From positions 194,180,278 to 194,244,277 of the forward strand of contig NC_090024.1 in NCBI RefSeq assembly GCF_037176765.1: DNA of 64,000 nucleotides, given 5' to 3'. Numbering within the stretch: position 1 is the stretch's first letter; every line of letters begins with the position of its first letter. A model generated the notes under the pieces. The model was given only the letters and a program-made list of their open reading frames with translations, did not search any database and was not told the DNA's origin. The position numbers and the translations under genes are program-made. This stretch comes from Anolis sagrei (lineage: Eukaryota; Chordata; Lepidosauria; Squamata; Anolidae). Positions 45,881 through 58,381 of the stretch are shown here, piece by piece.

Positions 45881-48164
45881 CATGTTCTCCATCTGGACTC
45901 TTCATAGGCAACTTGCCAGCCACTGTGGGAGATAGTCTGATCTAGCAGGGTATTCATTTGTTCTTCGTTGTCTAGGGGAAACAGAACAGCAGCCCTCACA
46001 TAGTTGTTGTCCACTTGCAACCTTTTTGAATTTTCCAATTGCTTGGCCTTCTTTTCTTCCTTGTTACCATAGAGAATGTGTTGAAGGAGGGAAGTCCTTC
46101 TGACTTATAGTGGTAGAAGGATATGCCAAGAGGAAACCTCAGCCATTTTGCTTCCTCAAGCAAAGGACAAGATGCTGCACAAAGCTTGATGTATAAAAGC
46201 AAAGTAGAATCAATTTCATTTCAACCCTGGTGATGTTACAATGACTTCCATGTCCCTTCAGAGAAATGGGCTAGATTAGGAGGTTCGTGGCACACTTTAG
46301 AAAAGATGCTGCAAGGTATTATAATAGAATAGCATGGCTTCGGGGCTCAGGGTAAATTAGGGAGAGCACCACTGTTGCTGCCCCGAACATTTGCTTCCAG
46401 ATGCGATAGCCTCATTGTGCTTATGGTACAGCCAGTCCCTGAAGCATGTATTTTCCCTAATAGAGAGGTGAAATGTAGACAGAATTTAAGAATCAGAGCA
46501 TCTCTTGACCAGTTAAATGATTTCTTACAGTATGGAGACACGAACTTCTGCCCAGCTATTTTAATTCAGTCCTGTTCTAAGTTGTTTATTTAAATTTGGG
46601 AGAGGGCAATGGACTATTGAACACCATCCTAAACACTTTGGGGAAAATAAAATATAATCAATTCTTCTAGTGGCGGTACAATTCAGTGTCCCTGTTTTCA
46701 TTTTGTCTTCTTTGCAGTAATCATTTGATTTTGTGCTATTCTTAGCCTTCATTGGATTGGAAGGAAATGTGAAGTAAAGTGTTCCACAAATCCAATTAGT
46801 ACAAATGAACTGCTTTAAGGGAGAAGTTTAGTTGATCTCCACCTGTGTTTCTTTGTCCTTTTAGCACAAGTTGATATCTGACACTGGCTATCTGTAAAGA
46901 AGTAGAGATAATTGGAAATGGCAATGCTAGAGATTCAAAGCAAGGCTGAGACTATGCCAGATAATAAAGTGTGTAGCAGTAGTTATCATTCAATGGTTAC
47001 TTTTTTTAATTAAAAAAATCTCTCTAAGTGGGAAAAGGCATCTACACCTCTAAAATGAAGAACAGGTGGGCATCTCTTCAATCTGAAAAACAAAACTGTG
47101 TGTTCCCCTCGAGTTAATTATTTTTTGGAAACGTAATATTCTGTATCAAATGGGTTCTGGAGAAAATGAATAATAACAATGAAATTACTCCTAAGAAAAG
47201 AGATTGAGCGGATTTTAAAATTAAGATTCCTAATGCAAACATGAATATTTACATGAAAATTTGAATCTGCAATCTTCAATATGAAGATAATGTGATATAC
47301 ATGAAAAGCAAACTGATAAAACATTCAATGTAATTGTATCAGACATACTTTTGATCAGTTCCAATCAAAATCATTGGTTCTCTTTCTCTCTCTCCTGACT
47401 ACCTGGGATTATGTATAACTAATATGTAATAATAAAATAATGAAAAACTAAACTCTAGACCTGGAATCAATTTAGTCTTGGAAAAACTAGACCATGCAGT
47501 ATAAAAATATATAGAGCTTGGGAAAGTTACTGTTTTGTACTACAACTTCAACAAGCTCTGCTGGCTACCAATTTTGGGAGCAATAGATCCAAATATACAT
47601 TTTCCCAGCTCAGGATTGATCACCACAAGCCCATTTTAATATTCCAACTTCAAGAATTAATTTTTCAGGTTAGTTAATCAAAATGTACAAAGCAAAAATT
47701 GTGGCTCATTATTCCCTCTGTGAAATAGACATTGCTTGCAATGATAAATCATTTAGAAAACCTGGATAATGGCCTTCTCCACTTTTATTAACTTCATGGT
47801 TATGATGGTTAAATGTTCAGGATTTATTTCATTGTTGTAGCTGTCTTACTAGAATCTGATATCCATCAACCAAAACTTGAACATCAGAAACATCCTGTTT
47901 ATTTATTTTTTTAAAAAAATTGTAATGTCATGTTTTGGCCCTAAAAAGCAGTTTCAATAACACTGATCTCAGGCAACAGAATCTAAAAAAACCTCCTAGG
48001 CACTTGAAATATCCACCTGAACATTACCTGTTGCCTAAAGTAAAGTGCATACACTAGAAAGAAGCTGGAAAATATTATCAGTGATTTTATACCAACCACT
48101 CTAGGCCCTGTTTTGAGCTTTGGAAAAAAGGTAACATTTGGATTTTTTTGAAAACCCCATTTTT
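45881..48164. other. No gene recognised
   Basis: AT-rich intergenic sequence without recognised repeats. Open frames are short. Confidence 0.35.
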
Positions 48165-49260
48165 TATTCACTCCAGGTTGTCTTGGATGATACATGCTTC
48201 TTTGACCCATTTCAAACCAGCTTCAGAGCAGGTTATGGAGTTGAGACTGCTATGGTCACTTTAGTGGATGACCTCGATCTTAACACCAGCAAGGGGAGTG
48301 TGTCCCTGTTGGTGCTTTTATACCTCTCAGTGGCCTTTGATAGCATCAAGGAAAAACAAATTGAAACTGAATCTAGACAAAACAGAGGTGCTTGCCATCA
48401 AGGTCCTAATCTAGGGATGGAGATGTGTCAACCAGTTCGAGATGGGGTTACATTTCCCCTGAAAGACTGTGTTCACAGCTTGGGAGTGCTCCAAGATCCA
48501 TCCCTCCAAATGTCAGCCCAGATAGTTGCGATGATCAGGAGTGCTTACTGTCAGCTTTGGCTGATACGCCAGCTGTGCCCCTTCCTGGATGTGAGAGACC
48601 TTAAGATGGTAGTGTATGCACTGGTAACCTCAAGGTTGGACTTCTGCAATACGTTCTACATTGAGCTACCTTTGTACCAAGTTTGGAAACTCCAGCTGGT
48701 TCAAAATACAGCAGCCAGATTGGTTACAAGAACATCCAAGATTGAGCATATCACACCTATCCTAAAGGCACCCCACTGGTTGCCAGTTAGTTTCTGGGAA
48801 AAGTACAAGGTGTTGGTCTTGACCTTTCAAGCCCTACATGGTTTGAGTCCAGATGACCTACAATACAATCTACCCCACACACTTCAGTCCTTTGGGGGGG
48901 GGGGGGGGGTTGTCTGCTCCAATCCGCCAGAATCCGACTGACAACCACCACCCAGAGGACCTTTTTATCAGCTGCCCCAAGACTGTGGAATGACCTGTTG
49001 GAAGAACTCCGACAGCTAAATAAGCTGTCAGAAGTTTAAAACCATGTAAAGACCTATCTCTTCTGACAGGCCTACCCAGACAGTCTTTAAGCATGAATTT
49101 TAAATGTGTGTCTTGTATTTAATATCTGTTTTGTGTATTTTGATATGTATTTTATAGAAATATATTGTAATATGTTTTTGTAGTATTTTTACAATGTTTA
49201 TGTGTTTAAATTTTTCTGTAACCTGCCTCAAGCAATGAGGAGAGTCGGGTAGGAAATAAA

Positions 49261-49302
<42 letters not shown>

Positions 49303-49305
49303 TAT
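48165..49305 (+). mobile_element. L2-like LINE 3' half with ATT tail
   Basis: The 267-codon frame (48138-48941) carries reverse-transcriptase pieces: FQTSFRAGYGVETAMVTL, LLVLLYLSVAFDSI, then after an internal deletion ALVTSRLDFCN, LQLVQNTAARLVT and PHWLPV. The catalytic FADD region is in the deleted part. A 16-base G run (48894-48909) interrupts the end. The tail is GGTAGGAAATAAATATT plus (ATT)n to 49305. Confidence 0.88.
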
Positions 49306-52285
49306 TAAAGCGTGTCCAACCGCTTTAATTTTACAGTGTAGATATACCCTATGTCATATGTAATGTGATGGAGGAGAATCATCTGGATGCAAAGACAATC
49401 ATCCTCTTTCCAAGCTGCCCTTCACTGCTTGTTGATGTATAACCTAGGAATAAACTAAACTGTATTACAGCAATCAAGAATTAAATACACAGTTTGAATT
49501 TCATAATCTAAGCCCTGTAATTCCCCAACCTTTGAAAGCTTGACAAATACAATAATTAATATTACAAAATCCAAAGAACTAGGCTTTGGGGGGAAAAATG
49601 AAACATCTGGGAAGTTAAAAATGTTAGCTCTTTATCACTGTCTTATATTTAATTAATTAACAACTTAATCACTTAATTCTGGGATTAAGGTAATACTAAA
49701 ATTCCTATTTAGATTAATTGCTTTAGTTAAAATATGAATTTAATTAAGTTACTCATTTAACTTAGAAAATTTGCAACAATTCAAAATGGCATTGATTTTG
49801 ATTTTTAGTTCCTATCTCTGCTATCAGATTAAAAGATAAAAATGACATCTGCCCGAGGCCTACAAGAGCCTTTTCTTGTCAGTCAGGAAAACAACTCTTA
49901 CCTATACAGATTTACAATCTGACTTCACTGGAAAACTTTGCACATTGTCACATATGTAGTAATTTAGCAAGACTATTTTGATCCAAATACCGAGCTCAGG
50001 ATTTTGGCCGTCAAGCAAGTACCAGGTCTATCGAAGGAGTCCCGCCATAATTCCCACATTTCTTCATATTTCTCTTTATGTTCTTTTGTTTTGGATGGGA
50101 TGTGAGCTGATTCATTGTGAAATTCCTTCTAGAATTGGCTTGATAATCTTGGAAAATACAGTTCTCACTGACGATAACAATGAATCCTTTCCTGATTATG
50201 CTTATCTTTTCCATTTCTCCTATGAATCTTGACATCATAAACATGAAAAGGATGAACCACACACACAATTCACTTTGGGGATGATCCAGACATGTTTGTG
50301 AAATATGTTCCAGAATGTCATTTCTTGTTTGACATTTAGAAGCCATTTGGTAGGTGATGAACATTATTGCATGTTTCTCTTTATAAATAGGTACAGCCTC
50401 ACTTGTTTCGATGATGAACCTTAAGCGACAGTGTGTAGATTTAAAGACCTCAAGCTTTGACAGTACCAAAAATAATAACTCCCCAGAATGACCCACAACC
50501 TTATTTTCACAGTAACATTGATGATAAATCTTACCCCATAATTTAGGCTCAGAGAAAAGCTATTCTCTAGGAAAAGCATAAATGCATAAACACACACACA
50601 AACTGAGGGAGAATGTAACCTCAAAGGAACATATTTTGATTGAGCAGCCAACAAAAACTTCAAGATGGCTTTATATGTTCAATTTGAAGAAGCAGCTATG
50701 TATCCTGGCAAAACAGGCTTTTTCAGAGGAAATGTACAGCAAGTTTCACCCAAGAAAATCCACATTTCTACATACAGCAAGTCTCAGTTTCTCCCTTTTT
50801 TCCTACACACCCACTCTCCAAATCCACTGGTATAATTACTCACATACATCTGTGATGGCTGTTCTCTGGAGGATGCCGTCCTTTCTAAGTGGGAAGTAAG
50901 CCCTAAGGAAATGCAGACTGTACGTTGGTAAAGGAAATGAATCACCCCGCTGCACAAATCCAACTCTCCTAATATTCACTTTTTGTTATATAGGAGCTCA
51001 GCTACTCTTGGAGGCGGAGGAATCCCCATCTGCTGGGGTGACCTGTATTTTTTCAGTGCTTAGACTAGAGGCAGCTAGAGGAGGAGTGAGTGAGTGTGTG
51101 TGCATACATGCACTGGATTACAAGAGCTAGAATAAGCCTTTTATGGCTCCCATGCTTGTACAGGAAGTTTTCCAATACGCTCTCACATGGCAAATTGCAG
51201 AAAACTGGCAGGAGGGGGCTCAGTTGGGAATGCAAAGCAGAGATGGGTGAAAATGTCCAAAACACTGATGATGTAACTAGGAAGGCTTTTCAAAATCCAC
51301 AGTACTTTATGCACTGTTAAATAATCTCCAGATAATACTGGCATTGATATCATCTTTTATCAACCACTTTGGTTCAATATCCTCACTGTGAAAGAACATG
51401 GCAGTGAGTCTGTACAGTCACCTACGGACCCACTGCCAAGACCCTACACTTGGAAGGCAATCATACCTGACCATAAGGTAAACCCATTTCTAACATCCAG
51501 CTAGGTTCTATTTCTTCTCCTGCCCCACACATTCAGCAGTAGTTCTGGCCTCTGCATTCAGATGGCACCAAATCTACTCACTTATGCATCACAGGTGCTT
51601 TTGCACCCAATGAATCTTGCATCACAGAGAAACACAGTGTAGAACAGTTTCTTAACAGCAACACAGTTATGAAGATCAGGGTAAATGACACCTAGAAAAA
51701 TTAAGTTTTTCCTTCCAACTTAGCAATAAATGATTATCCAGCCAGCAATAGCAAGATACAGTTGGATTGCAACTTCTATCATTATTCTCTATTTGTTGTA
51801 TTAGGCAGGATTCACAGAACTTACGTTCCAATATATGGAGAATTGCACATTTCCTACTCCTGTCACATAACTTTACTCTCTTATTTCTTTGATTTCAGCA
51901 CACAGACTGAGAATGACTAAAAATGACTTAGCTATAGGTCACCAACACACTTCTTTCACACTGCCTTTTTAAGGGTCCTGTGAAATGCTCAATTCATTTT
52001 GAGGCTGCTAAACTATGTTGGGCCATCATACTATGTAGAAACTGAAGGCAGGATACAGTAGAACTATAGCAGGATGCCAGGCTTTCCTTGAGATTACAGG
52101 TAGACTTGCACATAATGGTGTATTGGCTTCTTGGCATGTGCAGAGAAAAGATGCACCACTCATTCCACAATTAAGGTAACACAGAAATATGTGTATATTC
52201 ACTTTTCAGCTATTTATGATAGCCTTTTTTTTAAAAAAAGATTTTTACATGCTATCTTTATATAAAGTATGTAGGTGTCTTGTTT
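49306..52285. other. Long stretch with one unexplained 161-codon frame
   Basis: The frame at 50011-50496 (-) has no recognised family. Another minus frame across 49990-50110 reads KTKEHKEKYEEMWELWRDSF, acidic and helix-like, ahead of RPG. These could be a decayed coding sequence. The rest is featureless. Confidence 0.25.
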
Positions 52286-52541
52286 TTTTCCTCATGTCAA
52301 GAGTGACTTGAGAAACAGCAAGTTGCTTCTGGTGTGAGAGAACTGGCTGTCTACAAAGACGTTGCCCCAAATGTTTTGATATTTTACCATCCTGGTGGGA
52401 GGCTTCTCTCATGTCCCCGCATGGGGAGCTGGAGCTGACAGAAGGAGCTCTTCCATGCTCTCCCTGGATTCAAACCTCCAATCTGTTGGTCATCAGGCCT
52501 GCCAGCACAAGGGTTAAACCCATTGTGCCACCGAAGACTCC
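52286..52541 (-). mobile_element. tRNA-derived SINE, minus strand
   Basis: The inverse of the 10883 family: CAAGAGTGACTTGAGAAAC, TGTCCCCGCATGGGGAGCTG, CCAGCACAAGGGTTAAACCC, CACCGAAGACTCC. Full length, decayed A-box. Confidence 0.93.
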
Positions 52542-53200
52542 TTTGTGGATGACTGTCTATCAATGATAGGTGACATCTTTCAATTTAAGACCCAAATCCA
52601 ATTTCAGAAGGTTTTTTTTGGGGGGGGAGGGGAGGGGGAACGTTTCAGTGGTGAGTGGGCCAAGGTTAAAAGGTGAAGCTCAAAACACCAGCTTGTTCTT
52701 GCTTTAAAGTCTGATTTAGCAGAAGCATTTCAAACTCTTTATAATGGAGGAAAACTCACACAAATGTTAAGAAACCAAGCAACAGTGCAATTGCAATGAA
52801 GGAGCCACCTGATCTAGACTAAGTATTTGCTTTGGTCATAGATGAGGCAAGGAAATGAGCACAACAAAACAATATCAATATAATTTTCTAAAGATTGAAA
52901 GGGGAAAGTAGTCATTTTAATTTTTATTTATTTCTTTTTGCTCTCCTGTATAATGAGTAATCCTGTACCTAATTAGTCCAGACAGCCAACTGTATAAAAC
53001 CCTATTTTCTATGGCACAAAGTGTGTTCAGTTGCATATTTAAACAACATCTGGATGCTGGAAGTTTCAGCTCAAAAAATCAGTTTTCCAAGACACTGTAA
53101 TTTAACCTCCATTCCTGTAGGTGGGGTCATCTCTTCATGAGAATGATGCAGAAAGCTCTCCTTTCCACCTTCTCCCCAATGCTAGGTAACAGAAATAACT
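52542..53200. other. No gene recognised
   Basis: Unique sequence with a GGGGGGGAGGGGAGGGGG purine tract near 52620. Confidence 0.4.
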
Positions 53201-53546
53201 GAATAATCATAAAAATGTGGGTACTTTTCCATTTGTCTGGGCGGAGCCACAAGGGGGCACTAGAGAGAGAAGGATAGTCCATTTTACGGGAATTGTGGGT
53301 GTGTTGAAGGAAGAAAACCATTTCCCCCTGTTTTCCTGTTATTCCCCCCACCGTTGTGGAAACAACCTTTGTTTATGACATGGGAAGTGAGGAGGGGGAA
53401 TAACCAGCGAGAACAGGGGAAATTGTTCTCCTCTTTCAACTCCCCCCCCCCCTCCAGTAAAATAGACTATCATTCTCTCTCTAGCACCCCCTTGTGGCAT
53501 CCACCTGGAAAATGGAAGAGTACCAAAAAGTGTTGAAAGATTATTC
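53201..53546. mobile_element. Foldback MITE with ~150-bp inverted arms
   Basis: Starts GAATAATCATAAAAATGTGG and ends AAGTGTTGAAAGATTATTC. The arms, each containing CCACAAGGGGG and CTAGAGAGAGAA in inverse positions, match at roughly 80 percent around a centre near 53360. No coding frame. Confidence 0.85.
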
Positions 53547-53762
53547 ATCATACGTGATTGATAGCAAAGACTTAATGGGAAGTGAGGAGGGGGAATAACC
53601 AGCGAGAACAGGGGAAATTGTTCTCCTCTTTCAACTCCCCCCCCCTCCAGTAAAATAGACTATCATTCTCTCTCTAGCACCCCCTTGTGGCATCCACCTG
53701 GAAAATGGAAGAGTACCAAAAAGTGTTGAAAGATTATTCATCATACGTGATTGATAGCAAAG
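53381..53762 (+). repeat. ~190-bp tandem duplication of the MITE right arm
   Basis: 53381-53575 is repeated at 53576-53762 almost without change. The main difference is the C-run length. The second copy ends at GATAGCAAAGA. Confidence 0.95.
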
Positions 53763-54261
53763 AAATTATTCATACAGTTTGCATTTAGAGTTAATGGGAA
53801 AATGTTGAATCATAATTTACAAAAATATTAGCTCACATTTCTCATTAAGGGAATTATATGCAGCCAACTTTATTAAAATCAGTGTTTGTAGGTGGTTCTG
53901 AATGAATGCAAATAGATTTCATGGCAAGCTGAAATCTAAAGTTGGAGAGCAGGAATCCAAGAGGGGCTGCTGTTTTTAAGTTGTTCACTGATGAAGCTGC
54001 CTCCTGCTAAGCTATTCACTTTTCTAGTAAGCAAGCTGAGCAATTTTCTGCATGGCATTTATGTAGAAGAAGTCACACAAAGAGGGTTTGAAGAGTGTGT
54101 CAGAGAGTGGGCTGTGATCCAGAAAGCCCCCGCTTCAAATGTCACCTCTGCTATAAACTTGTTATCAGTGTAGATGGGATGGTAAAGCCATCCAGGTTTT
54201 AGTCTGAACTTTAGAAAATCTAGAAGAAATCCAAAATGGGTTTGTTGTTCCACTGGCACAG
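53763..54261. other. No gene recognised
   Basis: Unique sequence flanking the L2 copy. Confidence 0.4.
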
Positions 54262-54925
54262 AAGACAGCTCGGAAGCTCCAACTAGTCCAATGCTTGGCA
54301 GCCATGATTTTAACAGAGCATACAACCCCCCTGTTGCGCCAACTCCACTGGCTACCGATCTGCTACCGGGCTCAATTCAAAGTGCTGGCGTTGGCCTTTA
54401 AAGCCCTAAACAGTTCCGGCCCAAGCTACCTATCCAACCGCATCTCTGCCTATGAACCCACCAGGACTTTGAGATCTTCCGGGGAGGCCCTGCTCTTGAT
54501 CCCGCCTGCTTCTCAAGCACGGCTGGCAGGGACGAGAGATAGGGCCTTCTCGGTGGTGGCTCCTCGTCTGTGGGACGCCCTTCCTACGGACATTAGACTA
54601 GCACCATCTCTAATGGTATTCCGCAAAAAAGTGAAGACCTGGCTGTTTGAGCAGGCGTTCGAATAATTAGTGCAATGATTGGTTAATGAACATTGGAATG
54701 GAACAATGGATGACGAATCTGGAACGTGTTTTTGATGATGAGATAACAGTGAATGGGTATTGTAGTAACTGTTTATTAATTGTGTAATGTGTTAGGTTGT
54801 TAACTGTTTTTATACTGTACAACTGAATTTTTGCTGTTCGTATTTGTTGTGAACCGCTGTGAGTCACCTTCGGGCTGAGAACAGCGGTATATAAGTAAGG
54901 TAAATAAATAAATAAGTAAATAAAT
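54262..54925 (+). mobile_element. L2-like LINE 3' end, young
   Basis: A 123-codon frame at 54295-54666 with PLLRQLHWLPICYRAQFKVL, SGPSYLSNRISAYEP, RDRAFSVVAPRLW and MVFRKKVKTWLFEQAFE, ending at a stop. The tail is GAACCGCTGTGAGTCACC, CTTCGGGCTGAGAACAGCGG, and TATATAAGTAAGG plus AAATA units. Nearly identical, in opposite orientation, to 55498-56402. Confidence 0.93.
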
Positions 54926-55404
54926 AAGATACCAGCCGCACTCCACCCTAGATCATGGTACATCATACGTATTTTGACATCCACAAGCATCCTTGTTCGT
55001 CACTCGATGGGAAAAATAAATATAACAATAATAAATTAAATCAATAACTTGCTGTATTTTTATGACATCCAGAGTTACTGCCATGAGGCTCCTTGCCTCT
55101 GCCTAATACTGTCCTTGAAACTGACTTACTACCTTACATTACCTGTGGTTATTCATTGTTTATTTATTAAATGCATAAATCTCACCTTCTTCCTAGCAGG
55201 AGCTCTGGTGAGACACAGTTAAAATTTCATAAAATAATAGCACCACAAAAACAGGAAACACAGCATAGACCAACTTTGGCAAAAAAAAAAAACCCATAGA
55301 AAATAAATGTTTCATCATTTCATTATCCAGCATCTTAGTCATGTTGAAATGAAAAGATAGGGAGCTCTTCCAATCTTATCTCGGCTGAACTTAGGACATG
55401 TATC
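54926..55404. other. Spacer between inverted L2 copies
   Basis: No gene or repeat recognised. Confidence 0.4.
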
Positions 55405-55460
55405 ATGTCTTCTGTGGTATAGTGGTTACAGTGTGGGACTAAAACTAAGGAGGGTGATCA
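55405..55460 (+). mobile_element. SINE tRNA-like head fragment
   Basis: CTGTGGTATAGTGGTTACAG resembles the A-box of Sauria-type SINEs. Too short and lacking a cloverleaf to be a tRNA gene. Confidence 0.45.
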
Positions 55461-55497
55461 CCTCACAGATGACTTCACTAATTTTCTCCTAGTCTTC

Positions 55498-56402
55498 TTA
55501 TTTATTTATTATTTATTTATTTACTTTGCTTATATACCGCTGTATCTCAAGCCCGAAGGCGACTCACAGCGGTTCACAAACAGTAAAAACAGTAGAAACA
55601 GCAGTGGTTCCATACAACATATAACAATTGACTTAACACATTATCCATAAATTACCAATAAGCAATTACAATGCACAATTATTACAAAAAACAACCGTAC
55701 CCAATCTTCTCATCATCCAAGCGTAGTCCAGGTTCATCGTCCATTGTTCCATTCCTATGTTCCATTACCAGATTGCACTAAATTACTCAAACGCCTGCAC
55801 AAACATCCAGGTCTTCACCTTTTTGCGGAATACCATTAGAGATGGTGCTAGTCTAATGTCCGTAGGAAGGGCGTTCCACAGCCGAGGAGCCACCACCGAG
55901 AAGGCCCTATCTCTCGTCCCCGCCAGCCGAGCTTGAGAAGCAGGCGGGATCGAAAGCAGGGTCACCCGGAAGATCTCAAAGTCCTGGTGGGTTCATAGGC
56001 AGAGATGCGGTCAGATAGGTAGCTTGGGCCGGAACCGTTTAGGGCTTTAAAGGCCAACGCCAGCACTTTGAATTCAGCCCGGTAGCAGATCGGTAGCCAG
56101 TGGAGTTGGCGCAACAGGGGGGTTGTATGCTCCCTGCGCTCTGCTCCTGTTAAAATCATGGCTGCCGAGCGTTGGACTAGTTGGAGCTTCCGAGCTGTCT
56201 TCAAAGGCAACCCCACGTAGAGAGCGTTGCAGTAGTCTAAACGGGATGTAACCAGAGCGTGGACTACCGTGGCCAAGTCAGACTTCCCAAGGTACGGGCG
56301 CAGCTGGCGCACAAGCTTTAGCTGTGCAAATGCTCCCCTGGTCACCGCCGAAACCTGGGGTTCCAGGCTCAGCGATGAGTCCAGGGTCACACCCAAGCTG
56401 CG
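55498..56402 (-). mobile_element. L2-like LINE 3' end, longer inverted partner
   Basis: Frames at 56396-55962 and 55965-55783 (-) give GVTLDSSLSLEPQVSAVTRG, ALVTSRLDYCNALYVGLPL and LQLVQRSAAMILTGAERREH, then the same C-terminus as 54262. One frame change separates the two parts. Tail in AAATA units at 55498-55525. Confidence 0.93.
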
Positions 56403-56433
56403 CTTCTCCCCTTCTCCTTCTCCTTCTTCTTGT
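56402..56433. repeat. (CTTCTC)n pyrimidine tract
   Basis: Irregular CTT/CTCC repeat at the 5' break of the L2 copy. Confidence 0.9.
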
Positions 56434-56439
56434 TAACTG

Positions 56440-56705
56440 CCATTATATCAACTCTGACTTATGGCAAACCTATGAAGGAGAGTCCCTCAGTGCCTAAATG
56501 CCCTAAAGCAATAGATCCCATCTGATCTTGGAAGCTAAGCAGGTTAATACACTGGTTAGTATTTGTATGGAAGCCCATCAATGAATAGCAGGTCCTGTAG
56601 GGCAGATTTGAGAGGGCACTGGCAAAACCACCCTGGAGTATTGCCTAAGAAAAGCCAATGAGATTCATGATATCACTATAAATCAACAGGTAACTTGAAG
56701 GCAGG
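56440..56705 (+). mobile_element. 5S-rRNA-derived SINE (5S-Sauria type)
   Basis: CCCATCTGATCTTGGAAGCT with AAGCAGGTTAATACACTGG and TTAGTATTTGTATGGAAGCC is close to 5S rRNA from its promoter onward. The tail ACTATAAATCAACAGGTAAC then TTGAAGGCA is Sauria-like. Preceded by an inverted Sauria scrap (GACTTATGGCAAACCTATGA). Confidence 0.85.
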
Positions 56706-56749
56706 GGTGGCTCAACCAATTACGCAAAGTAAGCATTTGCAGTATAGTT

Positions 56750-56995
56750 GATTTTGCCCAGGGACACTCTTGAGGCGCTCTTGGGGGAAAATAGACCTTG
56801 ACATATGTGAGTTGTAGTTACTGGGATGTATAGTTCACCTACAATCAAAGAGCATTCTGAACTCCACCAATGATGGAATTGAACCAAATATGGCACACAG
56901 AACTCCCACGATTAACAGAAAATATATATCACTGATTGGTTGTGGGGGGGGGGGGGGGATACTGTTTGCTTACCATTGAAAATTACCTAGGGCCG
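56750..56995. mobile_element. hAT-derived fragment related to 39615
   Basis: GGGATGTATAGTTCACCTAC and AATTGAACCAAATATGGCAC match internal units of the 1-kb hAT element in inverse. Ends in a 15-G run at 56944-56958. Confidence 0.55.
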
Positions 56996-57983
56996 CCTCT
57001 GCTTGAAGGCACATACAAAGAGTGAATGAGAAGCCTTTGGGTCACTCTTGAAGACTTAGGGCTATGCCTTCCTTGACTGAGTCCACCTACTACAATGTTG
57101 TCTTTTTGTTTTTCTCCCTTGCCGAACATCAATGTCATTCCTAGTGAGTCAGGCCTTCACAACCTACCCACCCGAAAGTTTTGTTGCAGAACAGACCCAT
57201 TTTTACATAGACTCAACTCTTTAAAATCTGAACTTGATTTTTTTGTGTATTCAGCCGTGTTATGCCCACAGAGTTAATGTTGTCTCTTTTCCCCTCTGGG
57301 AAAATACATGGCAGGCAAGTACAACATGCCCCTCTCCATAGCCTCTCTGTTTAATGTGCCTGATGCAGATGGGAGAGATTTCATTTCAATTTGGTTTCTG
57401 ACGAATTCAACCAAACATGCAAATTCCTTTTTATATGGCACTGAACAAACATATTCTTGAAACTTTTCCATCTGTGAAAATGATGGATTTACTAAGAGGT
57501 CAGAGGCGATAAACAATTGCTACCATGCCGTTACAAAGCTGTTGGATTCAACTTTCATCTTTTGTTTACAGCCAGTGAGTGTTATGTGGAGGAGGCTATG
57601 CAGGTTTAATACAGCTTTGTTTTTAAAACTGGAGCAAAGCATCAGAAATGTGGAAGCTAATAAACAAGATTATTATAGTTGTTCCATACCAGAGCAACCT
57701 CCAGTCCCCTATCAGCTATTTTAATCTGCTAACTATCCAAGGGGAGGATTTAATTTGCATATAAATAGAATGTTTTCAAATGGAATGAATGTAATGTTAA
57801 AATGCTAATTGAAGCTTCATTTAGTACACTAAAAAGAAATGAAAACAAACCTTCTGACTCTATTTGGGCACAGTAGACGAAATAGCTCCTGTCTTTCACA
57901 GACTCTTGTTCATTACATACTGTGGAAAAGATTTGAAGGGAATCTGACATCACATACAGAACTTTTGAGCAAGTTTGTTATTC
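56996..57983. other. No gene recognised
   Basis: Unique AT-rich sequence. Short frames only. Confidence 0.35.
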
Positions 57984-58320
57984 TGTACCTTCATGTCATT
58001 TCCAATTTATGGTGACTCTAAGGTGATCTTATCATGCGGTTTTATTTGTAGGATTTGTTCACAGGAGGTTTGCCAATGTTTTCCTCTCAAGTCCCAGAAA
58101 AGATTTCCACAGCTGAACAGAGATCTGAACCCTATCTCCAGAGTCCTAGGCTGGATCTGCACTGCCATATGATCCAGAGTATCAAAGCAGATTATGCAGA
58201 TTATCTGCTTTGAGTCTACACTGCCACATAATCCAGTTCAAAGCAGATAATCTGGATGTATATGGCCATGTAGATGGGGTTGTAGTCAAGCACCTGAACC
58301 ACTACACTAACTCTCTTTGA
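57984..58320 (-). mobile_element. Sauria-type SINE split by a MITE
   Basis: 57984-58147 (CATTTCCAATTTATGGTGAC to CTGAACCCTATCTCCAGAG) and 58283-58320 (GTCAAGCACCTGAACCAC to ACACTAAC) are the two parts of one minus-strand SINE. The MITE sits near the B-box. Confidence 0.8.
58148..58282. mobile_element. Palindromic MITE, AGGCTGGATCTGCACTGCC family
   Basis: Same family as 12282. Internal CAAAGCAGATTATGCAG and its inverse. Right end worn. Confidence 0.75.
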
Positions 58321-58381
58321 GTATATAGATTACCAGAATCACACTGAAATTGATGGGAAACATATTTTAGGTACAAGAACT

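Noticed and set aside
56510-56600. 5S rRNA gene
   Set aside because: Diverged, with a Sauria-like tail, so a 5S-derived SINE.
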